This document shows positions 12,405-24,964 of a stretch of 64,000 bases of DNA, piece after piece; position 1 is the first letter of the stretch; every line of letters begins with the position of its first letter. The DNA comes from Dipteris shenzhenensis (lineage: Eukaryota; Polypodiophyta; Polypodiopsida; Gleicheniales). The notes under the pieces are model-generated. The model saw nothing but the letters and a program-made list of their open reading frames with translations, ran no database searches and was not told the origin of the DNA. The translations under genes were made by a program, and so were the position numbers. The stretch is from assembly GCA_047967505.1 (NCBI GenBank), contig CM106541.1; one strand, 5' to 3'.

Positions 12405-12665
12405 TAAAACGCATGTAATGTAGTCCCTAAAACAGAACTAAATTTTGGTGATGATTTTCTTTTAAAAAATTTTGGAATGTGCAAATCTATATAACCCACA
12501 AAAACATCTCTTCTTCTAGCTCTAAGCAAGAAAATATTTTAATGAAAAACCAACCATTATTGTATTTTATACTAATAGTAATGGCCAAACACTATTTTGT
12601 ATTTCGTACTAACACTAGTGGCCAAAACTATTATTTTGGGGACTACATCATATGCATTGAAGATT
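12405..12665. repeat. Second foldback of the same family with internal duplication
   Basis: GCATGTAATGTAGTCCCTAAAAC (about 12411-12433) pairs with ATTTTGGGGACTACATCATATGC (about 12632-12655). Inside, a 35-bp unit (TGTATTTTATACTAATAGTAATGGCCAAAC and a diverged copy) is present twice at about 12560 and 12597. The GGGACTA ends relate it to the neighbouring foldback. Confidence 0.45.
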
Positions 12666-13930
12666 TAAAAATTGAGAACCTATGACCCAGTAGCTCTAAC
12701 CACAAAAATGTTTTAATTACTCTACAACCTACAAAAGCACACCGTACATGAGTGGCTTCATGAGAGAACGCTCTCTATTGTCCAACATGGTTTGTGTCAT
12801 TATTCCTCAACTCTAACAAATCCAAAATTGCACACTCACATAAGCACTCATGTCAGTGATGACTCAATAATGTGTCTTATTCAAACTCTTCATTACTTTT
12901 ATGGACTCGCTTGCCCAACTTGATCATTGTCTAAGTGTAGGAGCCTCACACAATTTGCTATGCCTTGCAAAGTGGCTTAAAGTCCAACATATTCGTCAAT
13001 AAAAAATGCACGCAAGATGTTTGCTTAGAAGGTTGTCTAAAGATACTCTAGATTTTGAAGTGACATTGCATCTTAATTTTCACATCGCTATCTACCTTCC
13101 AAATACTCACAAATGCAAATTGCCCTTATTTCTAAAATTAGGAGTTGTTCAACAAACTAGGCGCATCCATGAGAGATGGGGAGCCCTGTGGAAAGCTTTA
13201 TTTTGTCTGCATGAGAGCCAAATTACCTTTAAATTCTATCATTTCTCAACAAAAGTGGAGATTAATAATAACAACCTTTCAAATCATCTCTTTTCCATAC
13301 TATAAACATCCCCTCTTAGATTGTACCAAAGAGTCTCTAATTGTAACTATATCCCTCGACATGTATTATTATACCGTTGCTAGGAAAGTCCCCTTGAAAA
13401 TAGAAGAAACATATATTTCCTATAAGCCTACCTTTGGCAGAGGGACCCAAACCTCCATCCAACCAAATGGATATAGGATGATGCTCCAACCTATCAAATT
13501 TGCAATAAATGATAGTTTTTTCATAAATGCCCAAACCTAAAAATATATAATCAACAATGTGGTTTCAATAGAAGGGGCTTTTTAATCCAATAAATTCACT
13601 AAAATATAGATACAATAGGGGTTTTGTAAATTACAAAATTATAAATTTTATTTTATAATGAAATGAAAGGAATGTCAAACTCGTACATAAGTAGCAAGTT
13701 TAGTATTACCCCTTGAGTGCCTATTGTATGCAAGTTTTTCTAGTAGTATAACCCACAAGCATACCCATTGATCATATAAATCCACATTTATAATAGCCAT
13801 CAATGGTGCATATGATAAATGCTACACTTTGTGATAAACCCTATCATGCAAAGAATCACACCCACGCATGTTGTCCTCTTTGAACATGGATTTAGTCCAT
13901 TCCATAAAAGTCTTGCATATCTTCAAGGGA
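12666..13930. other. No supported gene
   Basis: AT-rich DNA. Overlapping open stretches around 13006-13540 lack motifs and read equally well in two frames, so they are taken as chance openings. Confidence 0.35.
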
Positions 13931-13932
13931 AA

Positions 13933-13936
<4 letters not shown>

Positions 13937-14008
<72 letters not shown>

Positions 14009-14060
14009 CATATATATATTTATATGTATATGTATGTATATATATGTATATATATGTATA

Positions 14061-14094
<34 letters not shown>

Positions 14095-14102
14095 GATGTA
14101 TA
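13937..14102. repeat. Compound microsatellite (TC)n-(TA)n-(TATG)n
   Basis: A (TC)n run passes into (TA)n and then into (TATG)/(GTAT) units through about 14100. Confidence 0.9.
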
Positions 14103-16360
14103 TAAAGGGGGAAAAGTTAATACTCCTTATAAGGGGATAAATAACATATATTCTAGCTACTATGATTGTAATGATCAAATGGTTCTAGTTTATGATAGTG
14201 GGAGCATTTTCATTTAGTGCAAATAATTTTCTTTCTAGATTGATCTTGCATGGTTCTATTTACAAATTGCATCACATTTGTGGAAAAGAACAAAAGAAAC
14301 TACAGATCTTGTATGTGATCATTCCTTAGGATAGCACATTCTAAGGTTATTGCAGATGTATTAAATTGCTACAGCAGGTATGGTCCACTTTATTGAGTTT
14401 ACCATAATGAAAATTACAATACCTAAAACCTCTTGTTACAGTATAAGGGTTTTATGGAATTGTGTTTGTAGGAGGTTTGTAGTGGTGGTTATTCATTTCT
14501 TTTAAAGTAAATTTATTTAAATTTACTTTTAGTTTGAAAACATTAATTTTAATTATATTCAACAAATCTTTTAAATTTAACTATATATAAATATACAAAT
14601 AGATCAAATAACCTATAAAATTATATAAATATGATATATTTATAGAATGATATTTTTAAAAGTCATTAATATCATTTATATAAAATAAACATAAAAATAT
14701 ATGTATATAATGTTAAAAAATAATTAATGTATTCATTCAAAATATAAACATAATTATTTTAAAACTATAAAAGTATTGACATAAAATAAGAACCATGGTC
14801 CATGGGTGAGTATGAAAAAGGAAAACTTCAAAGCCTATGAAAGTAGTAAATTATGTAAATCATTAATATCATATTTGAATAATGTGAAGTAAAAAATATG
14901 AATAAGAATAAGTAAATATCAATGTTTAAAAAATATAAATTACAATAAGTTATAATTTAAAAATAGTAATATATTGTTCAATTTTCTTAAAAGCTAAGTC
15001 CTTTTAACAGAGTCAAAAAATTTGGAGCATTTGAGCTTGCTAGCTTATTGCTTGGCACTACTCGTGCATTGCATGGGGATAGTGTCTAGGGCCATTGTGA
15101 CTTTTCCCTTTTATTGCTCTTATGTTGCTTAATTGATTCTTTGCAAGAAAAATCATGTATCTTGAAAAAACTATTTTTTGTTCTTTCATGTTACTCTTAC
15201 ATCTACTTTTTATTCTGGCAAGTAGCAATCAATGTTGCTTCTCCAAGTCTTTAGATGGTGTTTGACCTTTCATTTAGGTGATTGTGCAAGGTCGATATTA
15301 TTTGGAATTTCAATCTTGCATACGTCTTGTGTTTTCTAAATTGTGTGTTTTTTGTGAGTGTGAGCCTCCCAAGGATTTTGAGAACTACGTACATCATCCT
15401 AGTAGAAATTTGACAAGCTAGTAAAATTAACTATTTTCTTTTATGTCAAGTAATGTGGTGTAGCTAGACAGCTTACAATATGATAAGAGTGAGCTAGGTT
15501 AATGAAGAAAAGACACCAAAGATACTGAATCTCTTGAAGTTGTTGGGGGCTAATACACTAAAATAGAACTAGAAGTTACTAAAAGCATTGAAGGAATTAA
15601 GTGGAAGTTACTAAAAGAATTAAGGGAATTACGTCGAAGTTTGCATGGTGCTGGAAGCTGGGGGGGTTCACCTACTGAAATACGTCTATACCACGTGCGT
15701 TTAAGGCTTCTTTTGTTTAATCCCTATGTAACCTATTTCTAGCATTCCCCTCTATAAATGTTTATATATTTTATAAATTCCATAGTGTAAATATATTTTT
15801 CTACTATATGAAATTTAAAAAGTCCTTCTGTGGGAGAAACATTACTCTTCTTGGTATCACTTTGTCTCATGAAAGCCAAGACACAAGATATCTAAAGATA
15901 TATATGTCATATGTGTGATTTGAATCTACCATATGGAAGAGAGGTGTCAATTGCAACAAGCAACGCCTTTGGCAAGCTCAAATTTGACTCTTGGCAGTGC
16001 CATAAGACTAAGAGAAACAAGGTGAATGATATTCAAAAGGCCTACCCAAAGGAGATGGATAGCAGAATGATATAACTTGACATGCTAGTCTCTTCCTTCA
16101 TTGTTCATATATCTAAAGCTAATGCAAGGTAGACTAATAGTGATCAAAAGGAAGGGTAAGATCAAAAGCAGATAAGTGGGAGCAAAATTTGTAGGCGGAT
16201 GTGTTTGGAGATCTAGTTGCCCACGTCTCCTCAGTACTCAATTAAGGGAATGTTGTCGCACATGTTATATAGTAAGAAATGATTAAACCAATAGATGAAG
16301 TCTACTCTGCATGCTTCATTTTATTGGTTGGCATGTTGCTACAGAGTTAATACATGGATT
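14103..16360. other. AT-rich intergenic DNA without supported genes
   Basis: About 2.2 kb with very high A+T, especially 14500-15000. No conserved coding signal is visible on either strand. It may be old, unrecognisable transposon sequence. Confidence 0.45.
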
Positions 16361-16363
16361 GTT

Positions 16364-16660
16364 CTAGTCGTGTGAATGAGTCATAACTATATTATATTTT
16401 GACATAAATTGTTGGAGTTGGGTGTTGGTTGTCATTGAAGTGTTGTAGTTAATGTTAAAATCTCCCAATAAATATATTGGAGTCCTTATGTTCAAATTGG
16501 TGAGCATTTGATGGAGGGTGTGAAATAGAATGTCTATCTTGGCCTTGGATGACTTGTAGACATTAAGCATAGATATGGGAGGACTCTTCCAAGAGTGCAA
16601 CATGAAAAGTACGCATTCAATGCCATCTTGGAAGATGTAGTCCTCTCTCATTGGAGTTAA
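16364..16660 (-). pseudogene. Endonuclease/exonuclease/phosphatase (EEP) fold remnant of a mobile element
   Basis: A 95-aa fragment contains MLNVYKSS and the hallmark strand-turn TPIYLLGDFNINY, where the Asp-Phe-Asn of the EEP superfamily contacts the catalytic metal. Only the middle of the domain is present. Plant L1-type LINEs and some Helitrons carry this domain; the fragment alone cannot decide between them. Confidence 0.5.
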
Positions 16661-17046
16661 TTTTTTAAATACATCATAACTCTAAGACCTTGTGTTCTAG
16701 ACATGCATTGGAATTGAAGGAGGCATGCATTGTGTGTTCAAAAAATTGCATAGTATTGAGAGATTGGAATGTCTACTCATACTGCTTCTATGCAAAAAGT
16801 TCGATCTAGTCTAGCATGACAAAATATGAAGAGGGGAGAAGAGAAGAGTGGAGATGAGGAGAGAGGGAAAAACTAGAGAGCACACCACAAATGAGTACCT
16901 ATACACTAGATTTAGTTGAAAATGTAGAATATATACAAACCCATTTAGGGTTACGGTTTGGGCATCTAACCCTTTCCTTTATAATGCTCTATTGGGTTAG
17001 TGCTATGCACATATGATCACATGATGTTGAGCATGAACTCTCAACA

Positions 17047-17058
17047 CCTTCCCTCAAG
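17047..17058 (-). other. Polypurine tract of the minus-strand copia element
   Basis: Read on the minus strand, CTTGAGGGAAGG is immediately followed by TGTTGAGAG at 17046. This is the expected order of polypurine tract then 3' LTR start for the copia element lying to the right. The outer LTR end, about 16.8-16.9 kb, could not be placed. Confidence 0.5.
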
Positions 17059-17189
17059 ATCAACATCATGAAGTAGGCATTCCCTCAAGATGATGATTCT
17101 GAGGAATTGAAGAAGGACTGAACATTACATTGCATCACACCCCTTTAATGGGAATGTCCTTCCTTTGAATCGAACCAAGAGCTAGTCGA

Positions 17190-19745
17190 TGTTTCTTCAA
17201 AAGCCTTTTACCAAGTGGTTTGGTAAAGATGTATGCAACATTCTCTTTGCTATCACAATGCTATAGTGTGATGTCACCAAGTAACACTCTTTCTCTGATG
17301 TGCTCTCTGATATCGATGTGCTTTGTCTTGGAGTGGTATACTGGATCCTTGGCCAATGCTTGAGTCGATTGATTATCACACTATATTGTCGCTGGCTTTG
17401 ATTCATCAAAGTAATTTGTTTTTGACAATAGTCTTCTGAGCCATATAGCCTCACATGCACCTATAGTGAGTGCTCTATATTCTGCTTTAGTCGAAGACAA
17501 AGAAACAGTTTGCTGTTTGTTTGACAACCATGATACAGCACCTTGACCAAGGAAAAATGCAGTGGATCTCCTGGTCTCATGATCTTCAGCATAGTCACTA
17601 TTATAGTATCTATGCAACCATGGATGACTTCCTCTGTATTCTATCCCAAACTGTCTTGTACCTCTGATTTATCTCAAGACACTTTTGGCTGCATTCCAGT
17701 GAGACTATTTTGGATTTGCCATAAACTGTGCAAGTGAACTTACTGCATAACAAATATCTAGTTGTGTGATAGTCAGATATATAAGAGATCTGATGAGTTG
17801 CCTGTAGTACCTATCATTGACTGTAGGCTTTTCTGAATCTTTAGTAAGTTTAAAACTTTGTTCCATGGGAGTGGTTGCAATCTTGCAATCTACTATATGA
17901 AAATTCTTCAAGAGACTGTCAATGTACTTGAGTTGACTCATGAAGGTGTTGTCTGAATCTCTTCAGAACTCAATTCCAAGATAATAGTGCATAAGTCCAA
18001 GATCTTTCATGTCGAACTCTCCAGATAAGTCTTGTTTTAGCTTTCTAATGAAGCTATCCTTGCTTCTTGCCACAATCAAATAATCTACTTACAAAAGTGC
18101 AATAGTAATGTCTTCCCCTTGAATTTTGTAGTAGAGAGTATGATTTGCATTGGACTTCATGTATCCTAGATCAACAAAATACTTGTCAATTCTATTGTTC
18201 CAACTTCTAGGTGCTTGCTTTAAGCCGTAGAGATTTTTCTTAAGATGGAAAACCTTATTCTCCTTTCCTGGTTCAACATAATTTGCTGGTTGTTGCATGT
18301 AGAATTCCTCGTCTAGGTAACCATTGAGAAATGCATTCTTGACATCGAGCTGATACACATTCCATCTGTTGAGTGTCGCTAGTGATATCAAGAACTGTAT
18401 GGAATCCATCTTTGCTACTAGAGCATAAGTCTCATCATAATCTTGACCATATTACTGTGCAAATCCTTTTGCAACTAGTCTAGCTTTATATCTTTGAATA
18501 CTTCCATCTGGATTGTACTTCACTTTGTATACCCATTTGTTTGCTATGGCCTTCTTTCCCAGTGGAAGGTCACATAATTCCCAAGTATTATTCTTATACA
18601 AAGCATCCATTTCTTCACTCATAGTAGTTTGCCATTCTAGCTTGTCTACTGCATCTTCGAAGCACATTGGCTCTTCTATAGCCATGATGGTAGTCATAAG
18701 AGCATAGCTAGTGGTTTCAACATGAATTGCTTTGCCTTTATGAGCATATGTCAATTTGGCTAGAGGTCTGCTTTCCCTAGTAGACCGTCTGAGCTGTTGT
18801 GGCTTTGCTTGGGGTGTTTCTGGAAATTCTTTCTCTTCTGCATCAACCTTTTCTGTAGATGACTGAGTTATCGGTGAGTCTATCTCCTGTGCGCTTGAGG
18901 TTTTCCATTCTGATTCTTCATCAAAGATTACATCTCTAGAGATAATGACCTTGCGGTTGATGGAATCATACAATTTCCATGCTTTGCTTTCTTCACTATA
19001 GCCAACCATGATGCATTTGCATGAATTTGCATCCAATTTCTTGTGATGATCATCATGTATGTGGGCATATGCTATGCAACCAAATATGCAGAGATGCCCA
19101 ATGTGTGGCTTATGTCCAGTGAATGCTTCACAAGGTGTCATACCCTATATCGGTTCGGTAGGAAGCCGATTAAGCAAGTAGTTTGCAGTGGCTATTGCTT
19201 CTGCCCAATACTGATTCGAAAGATGCTTCTCACTAAGCATTGCTCTAGCACTGTCTGCTAAAGTACCATTCTTCCTTTCAGCTCTTGCATTTTGCTGAGG
19301 AGTATGTGCATAAGTGAATTGTCTTCGAATTTCGTGACTTCTACAAAAGTTCATAAATGCTGAATACATGTATTCAACTCCTCTATCTGATCTCATGACT
19401 TTGATCTCTTTGCTAGTCTGGTTTTCTACCATGGCTCTAAATTCTTGAAATCTGGAAAACACTTCAGATTTCTCTTTCAAAAAGTAGACCCAACAATATC
19501 TGCTATAGTCGTCGATGAAAGTCAAGTAGTAGAGTGAACCATTGATGTTGTGGGTCTGGTCATAACCCCATACATCTGTATGTATCAAATCAAGAATACC
19601 TCATGCTCGAGAGGTGCTTCTACCAAAGTTGGTTCGCTTTTGTTTGCCGAAGCAGCATGCTTTGCAAACTTTCCAAGAAAGTGTAGCTTTGGAATCCCAA
19701 TTGCCATATTCCGATTCCTGAGATCTAGCAAGCTCTTGAAATTGA
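17190..19745 (-). mobile_element. Ty1/copia retrotransposon, truncated and inactive
   Basis: The minus strand carries, 5' to 3': a pre-integrase Cys motif (CKACCFGKQKR, about 19650), integrase core (19588-19145: IHTDVWG, TFIDDYSRYCW, HTPQQNARAERKNG), integrase C-terminus and the start of reverse transcriptase (19141-18452, KWVYKVKYNPDGS), RT palm (18409-18089, QLDVKNAFLNG, GLKQAPRSW), RT/RNase H linker (17941-17705) and RNase H (17617-17197, SLSSTKAEYRAL). Gag and protease are absent. Stop codons separate the pieces. The RT catalytic box, YVDD in active copies, is reduced here to a stop followed by VDY, so two key residues are gone. A polypurine tract and a candidate 3' LTR start lie at 17046-17058. 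Confidence 0.9.
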
Positions 19746-19755
19746 CTCCCCTCCA

Positions 19756-19761
<6 letters not shown>

Positions 19762-19790
<29 letters not shown>

Positions 19791-19801
19791 TTTGTTTTTC
19801 T
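19762..19801. repeat. (TC)n microsatellite at the copia edge
   Basis: A pure CT run sits exactly where recognisable copia coding sequence stops, so the element's 5' break coincides with simple repeat. Confidence 0.8.
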
Positions 19802-20084
19802 CTCTAAGTTCTCTCTCTATAATAAAATTTCAAAGAAGAAAATTTTAAAAAAATACTTGGAAGAAAGTTGAGATAATTGAAACGTATGCATGTGCTTGCT
19901 TTTGCTTCTCCTCTTGCTCTTCCTTGTTGAAATGGGAGAAAGAATGAGAGGAGTATATATAAGAAAAGCTAGGGTTTTATGTGCTTCTCTCTCATTGGTC
20001 CCTACATTTCATTGTCTCCTCTCCCATTGGCTCCTCCATCACATTATCTCCTCTCCCCATTTGCCCCTCCATCGAAGTACCTAC

Positions 20085-20300
20085 TCTTCCATTGGTCTCT
20101 CCTACCCTCCCCTCTCCCACTTGCCCCTCTCCCACTCCCACCCCCACCCCCACCTCCCCCACTCGCAATCCCACTCCCTGTCCTACTCCCACGCCCACCT
20201 CCCGCTCTCCCACTCCCACTCCCACTTCCAAACTCCCACCCTCTCTTTCTCCCACTCCCACCTCCGACCTCCCACTCCCATTCCCACATTCCTACTATCA
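20085..20300. repeat. C-rich minisatellite (CCCACTCCCAC-like)
   Basis: About 215 bp of units such as CTCCCACTCCCAC and CACCCCCACCCCCACC. The minus strand has dense runs of three or more G and could form G-quadruplexes. Open frames over it are proline/serine low-complexity artefacts. It lies just beside the telomere-like array. Confidence 0.8.
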
Positions 20301-20360
20301 ATGCCACTCCCACTTATCAATCCTAATGAAAACTATTACTTAAAAGAATGATATTACTTA

Positions 20361-21127
20361 AATCAATCATAGGGTTTGAGGTTTAGGGTTTGGGGGTTTG
20401 GGTTTAGGGTTTAGGGTTTGGGGGTTAGGGTTTAGGATTTAGGGATTAGGGGTTAGTGTTTACGAATTAGGGTTTAGGGTTTAGAGGGTCAAGATTAGCG
20501 TTTATGGTTTAGGGATTAAGGGTTAGGGTTTAAATGTTAGGGTTTAGGGTTTAGAGGGCCAAGATTAGGGTTTAGGATATAGGGATTATGGATTAGGACT
20601 TAGGATTTAGCGATTAGGATTAGGGTTTAGGAGTTTGGGTTTGGGGGTTACGATTTAGGGTTTAGGGGTTAGGTTTTAGGGTCTAGAGGGCCAAGATTAG
20701 GGTTTAAGGTTTAGGGGTTAGGAGTTAGGGGATTAGGGTCTAGGCTTTAGGATTAGGGTTTAGGATTTTGGGGGTTACTATTTAGGGTTTGGGGGTTGGC
20801 ATTTAGGGTTTAGGATTTGGGAAGTAGGGTTTAGGGTATAGAGATTAGGGTTTAGGGTTTAGGGTTTGGGGGTTTGGGTTTAGGGTTTAGGGTTTGGGGG
20901 TTAGGTTTGAGGGTCTGAGGATTTGGGTTTAGGGTTTGGGGTTAGGGTTTAGGATTTAGGGGTTTGGGTTTAGGGTTTAGGGCTTAGGGGCTAGGGTTTA
21001 GGGTTTGAGGGTTTGGGTTGGGGGTTAGGGAGTTAGGGTTTAGGGTTTGGATTTTGGATTTTGGGATAAGGGTTTAGGGTTTAATGTTTAGGGTTTGGGT
21101 TTGGGGTTTAAGATTTAGGGTTTATTG
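20361..21127 (+). repeat. Degenerate telomere-like array, TTTAGGG type
   Basis: About 770 bp consist almost entirely of TTTAGGG and near variants (TTTGGGG, TTAGGGG, GTTAGGG, AGGATTT). The G-rich strand is the plus strand. Perfect heptamers are mixed with many variants, so this is an interstitial or subtelomeric array and not an active chromosome end. TTTAGGG is the usual land-plant telomere unit. Confidence 0.9.
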
Positions 21128-23505
21128 TTTTTTTTTTGTCGAAAAAAGTGCTGATTATATTACTTCGAAAAAACAAGATACATGAGGTCAGCTTTGCAGC
21201 TGACGGGGCTGCGTTCACAAATCGGATGCAACCCTAAATGGAAACAGAAAGTTCTCTCTCACGGAGGGATCAGGCGGGTGTGAATAAACTTCCACGTTTG
21301 CCCCCCCGGGGTCAAACCACGGATAACTAACTTGCCCAGCAAGGCCTGACTCTGAAGCTCACGCTCAATGACCCCCAAGCCACCCTCAGCCTGCGGAAGA
21401 ATGACTGTCTGCTAGGCTACCCTGGCTCTGGTATCTCTGAGACCATCCCCCCCAGACCACAGGAAATTCCGGACCATCCTCCTGAGCTATGCCACACTGG
21501 ATCTCGAGAAGCACCAACAAGAGGCCAAATACCAGGCCGTAGGAGAACCTGGTTGACTACAAGAGCACGACCTGCAAGAGAGAGCTTAGCAGTGCTCCAA
21601 AAAGCTAGCTTCCGTCGAATGGAATCTAGCACCAGGAGAAACTGCTGAGCTGGCGTGATGTCCAGGCCGACTTGAAAGCCGAGATATCTAGCTGTCTGTC
21701 CCCGCGGGATCCATCTGAAACCCAAAAACCTCCCCCACTGTGAGCATGCCCCAGGGTTTGTGAGAAAACCAACTGATTTGTTCCAGTTGATTTTCGCATC
21801 AACTGCCGAGCAAAAGACCTCTAAGGCCAGCCTCACCCTCTCCAGCATCATCTCATCCTCCTGAATGTACAGTGCTATGTCATCTGCATACTCCGAGTCC
21901 AGGAGCTCCGTGTCCTCCCTGATGGGAAGGCGAACACCCCAGATCCCTGTCGACCTCGCCCAAAGGTAGTATGTCATCGCCTCAGCGAACAAGAGAAATA
22001 GGTAAGGAGTGAGGGGGCAACCTTGATGCATTGATCTCTCCAATCGAAATCGCTCTCCCATCCTGCCGCCGATGATGACCTTGCTGGAAGCTGTCCTGTA
22101 TAACGCTGAGATACCCTGAATCCATCCTACTGGGAATCCTAGTCTCTCCAAAGTACCCTCCAGGAAGGACCAATCCACTCGATCGTAGGCCTTCTCAAAG
22201 TTAAGAAGTAGGATGGCTAAGTGCGACCCACTGTGCTGAGCCCACTCCGTTGCCTCTGAGAAGGTAAATACATTATCCAGGATACTGCGATCCTGGACAA
22301 AGCCTGTCTAAGTGTCATGAATGAGGTCAAGAAGAAGTGGCCGAACTCTGGCGCTGATCATCTTGGCAAGGATTTTGTAGGCAGTGGTGAGGAGAGTGAT
22401 CGAGCGCCACTGACGAATCTCCTGTTAGTCTCCTCCCTTCGGGATGAGGCAAATCAATCCCAAAGAGAGGCTCTCTGGCATATGTCCGCTGCTGAAAATC
22501 CTCTGGAGGGCTGCTAGGACGGGCTGATGGATCTGATCCCAGAAAGAGGTGAAGAAAGCGCGAGAGAGCCCATCCTCGCCAGGGCATTTGTGCCCATCGA
22601 TGGCCATCAAGGCCTCCTGCATCTCGACAGTAGTGAACGGTGCCATCAACGTCGTCTGCATGCTGGGCTGATAAGAGCACAGGTGCGTGATCGGAGAGTG
22701 TCGTCCTTGGCACTATATCCACCTGACCACCTCTGCTGATGGCCCAATCACTGACATAAAATCTATCCAGTCTCTCCAGGAGTCTGCCTCCTTCCTTGCA
22801 AAAGCCCCACGAGAAGTCCAAGCTCCCGTGCCATCGGCGGAAGGATGGGTCTCTCCAGCTGTCCCTACCTCCTGTCGTGAAGATAAAGGAGTCCCAAGTG
22901 GACTGCTCTGCCTGAGCTATACCTGTAAACTCTGGTCCTCTGCCCTGCTGGTCCTCCAAAGCCTCCAGATTGTTGAAGTCACCTCCAACAATCCACAAAT
23001 CCATGTCTGGGAGAATCTCTATGAGTGTTCTCCAGAAAGTGGCTCTGCAACGGAGGTCTGTGGGTGCATAGATGTTGAGGATTCCTATTCTGGAGCCCTC
23101 AACTCTAGGCCAACCCAAAGTGCACGGCCTGGGATCAACGTACCATGACCAAAAACTCCCTGGGCAAACGACTCGCAAACGGAAGTACAGATACTGCCAC
23201 TTCTCCCCTGTGCACCGATCGAGGGCTCCCAATAAGTGTGAGAGCATCCAGGGAGGATCTTCCCGCAGCTACGGGAATGAGCCACTGAAAGCTTATGCTC
23301 CTGGAGCAGGAGTATATCCAAGCAACCAATCACTACTGGCTGAAGTTCCTGTCTCAAGATGAGCTTCCTAGGACCACGGGTGCCAAAAGAATGAAACCCG
23401 TTACACGTTCCAGGAGACAAGGTGTAAGCTCATGATGAGGACTGGTAGGCTGCAAACAATTGTCTGCTCGCGGCTGAGGTCAATGAAGAAGCTAAAATTT
23501 CGTGA
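21128..23505 (-). mobile_element. L1-type LINE: endonuclease, reverse transcriptase and A-tail; 5'-truncated, frameshifted
   Basis: ORF2 reads on the minus strand. An EEP endonuclease begins near 23420 (GTRGPRKLIL, LLLQEHKL) and shifts frame into 23247 (ILNIYAPT, WIVGGDFNNLE, RLDRFYVSDW, LSDHAPVL). RT motifs follow: GHKCPGEDGLSRAFF (22661-22425), LNFEKAYDRVDWSFL near 22190, GCPLTPYLFLLFAEAM and SEYADDIALY (about 21890), which keeps both catalytic Asp. A typical L1 C-terminal stretch (GGLGVIEREL) lies near 21380. Several frameshifts and stops make it inactive. No ORF1 is visible. The minus-strand 3' end is an A-run (T10 at 21128-21137) that meets the telomere-like array directly. The element is markedly GC-richer than its surroundings, which suggests a fairly recent insertion or a different source. 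Confidence 0.88.
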
Positions 23506-23968
23506 GCAGACCCCTAGGCACGAGAGGCCACCTCGAATGACCCATCAAACACAGGAAGAGGAGTCTGAAGAGGTGGTTGCAAGGGAGGAGAGGCAAAAGA
23601 AGTTGAAAGCAGACAAGCGGCCATGGAGCCATGTCCAAAGGGCAGTGCAGGGTCCCCCAAAGATTAAGAGGCACAAAAAATCAGGAGTGAGGCACTTCAA
23701 GAAATCCACAAGTTCCAAACCACTGTGGACAATCTCATTCCCTGTGCACCCTTCCAGCGTGTTGTATGTGAAATAGCACAGCATTACAAGAGTGGTGCGA
23801 ATCACTTCAGGTGCTATGGGAGCAATTCAGGAGGCAATGGAGCAGATGACAGTATGTCTTTTTGAAGACGCGAACTTATGTGCTATCCATGCCAAAAGAG
23901 TAACAGTGATGGACAAGGACCTTGCACTTGCCAAGCGCATCCGCTTTAATCCCTCCCTTAGGCCCTAG
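23506..23968 (+). pseudogene. Divergent histone H3-like pseudogene, copy 1
   Basis: The reading frame encodes a charged tail (EESEEVVAREERQ) followed by an H3 histone fold: [50 protein letters not shown], ending at TAG 23966-23968. Compared with copy 2 it has a 1-bp deletion near 23690 and a 2-bp deletion near 23795, so it cannot make the protein. It keeps CAG at the two places where copy 2 has TAG. Its 5' end is cut at about 23506, inside the tail. There are no introns. Loop 1 is the length of canonical H3, not the longer loop of CENH3. AATAAA lies at 24035-24040. Confidence 0.75.
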
Positions 23969-24149
23969 ATGTTGTTTAGGTTCATTTGGTGTAACTTGAA
24001 TCATTTTGTAAATCTTCACCCTTTGAGGCCAATGAATAAAAGATATTTTTATGTTCTAGTACTGTTCCCATGTTATTATACATGTTACGTGATGCTTTCC
24101 ATCAGTTTATGCAAGTTCACTGTGAATTTGAGTGGTCAAATGATGTTTT

Positions 24150-24295
24150 TTCACCGCACGGCAGAAGGCAAATGTGTTCGGCATCACGCGGGGAGCCCAA
24201 AAATGGCAAAACCTGCTATGGCATGTATGGGGCTTGTTTGACTTGCTCCCCACACGATGCCGAACACATTTGCCTTCTGCCGCATGGTGAGATTC
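24150..24295. repeat. Foldback arms downstream of H3-like copy 1
   Basis: Arm GGCAGAAGGCAAATGTGTTC (about 24161-24180, continuing GGCATCACGCGGGGAGC) is mirrored at about 24245-24285 (GCTCCCCACACGATGCCGAA and on). The imperfect hairpin has a loop of about 45 bp. The same arm sequence recurs at 24525, 24945 and 26008-26205. Confidence 0.65.
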
Positions 24296-24781
24296 TTACT
24301 GGATTACTCAGAAGTGACCATTATAGCGCAAATATTTATCTGATCGCATGCTTTTGAACAGAATAGTGAATTAAAATATTAATGTCAACAACAATTAAAG
24401 TTACAAAATACAATGACAGTATAAAATAAATTTTGTAAAAGAACACAAAATGGGGCACTGTATAAAAAGTATAGCTATATTCATATGCCATAGCGGATTT
24501 TACCAATTTTGGGTTTCCCCCATGATGCCAAACACATTTGCCTTCTTTCGCGCGATGAGATTCTTATTGGATTGCTCAGAAATGACCATTATAGCGCAAA
24601 TATTTATCTGATCACATGCTTTTGAACATAATAGTGAATGAAAATATTAATTCCAACAACAGTTAAAGTTAAAAAATACAATGATAGTATAAAATAAATT
24701 TCATAAAAGAATACAAAATGGGGTACTGTATAAAAAGTATAGTTGTATTCATATAAAATAAAATTTCTATACAATAAGGCT

Positions 24782-24964
24782 TCAGAGCCTTTCTCTCTTC
24801 TCTAAAACACTAAGAACATTGGTGTTTGAATTCCCAAATACACTCCTAGCTCTAAATCTAGTCGATAGAGAGTCATTGCTATTGTCGTTGCTGGCCAGGG
24901 TCATGGCTGCTGCCGTCAATGCCATACCTTGAAAATTGGGTTCCCCGCATGATGCCAAACACAT
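24782..24964 (-). pseudogene. C-terminal coding fragment of the unknown repeat protein (short copy)
   Basis: Sixty codons, of which the last 50 are nearly identical to the end of the 26,441-27,530 coding piece (NFQGMALTAAAMTLASNDNS, then LSVLEKRERL at the end). The upstream part is replaced by foldback arm sequence at about 24940, so only the 3' end was duplicated here. Confidence 0.45.

Noticed and set aside
19890-20351. Proline/serine/leucine-rich open frames
   Set aside because: They are open in all three frames because the DNA is a C-rich minisatellite.
20361-21127. A true chromosome end
   Set aside because: The array is full of variant units and has ordinary genomic DNA on both sides.
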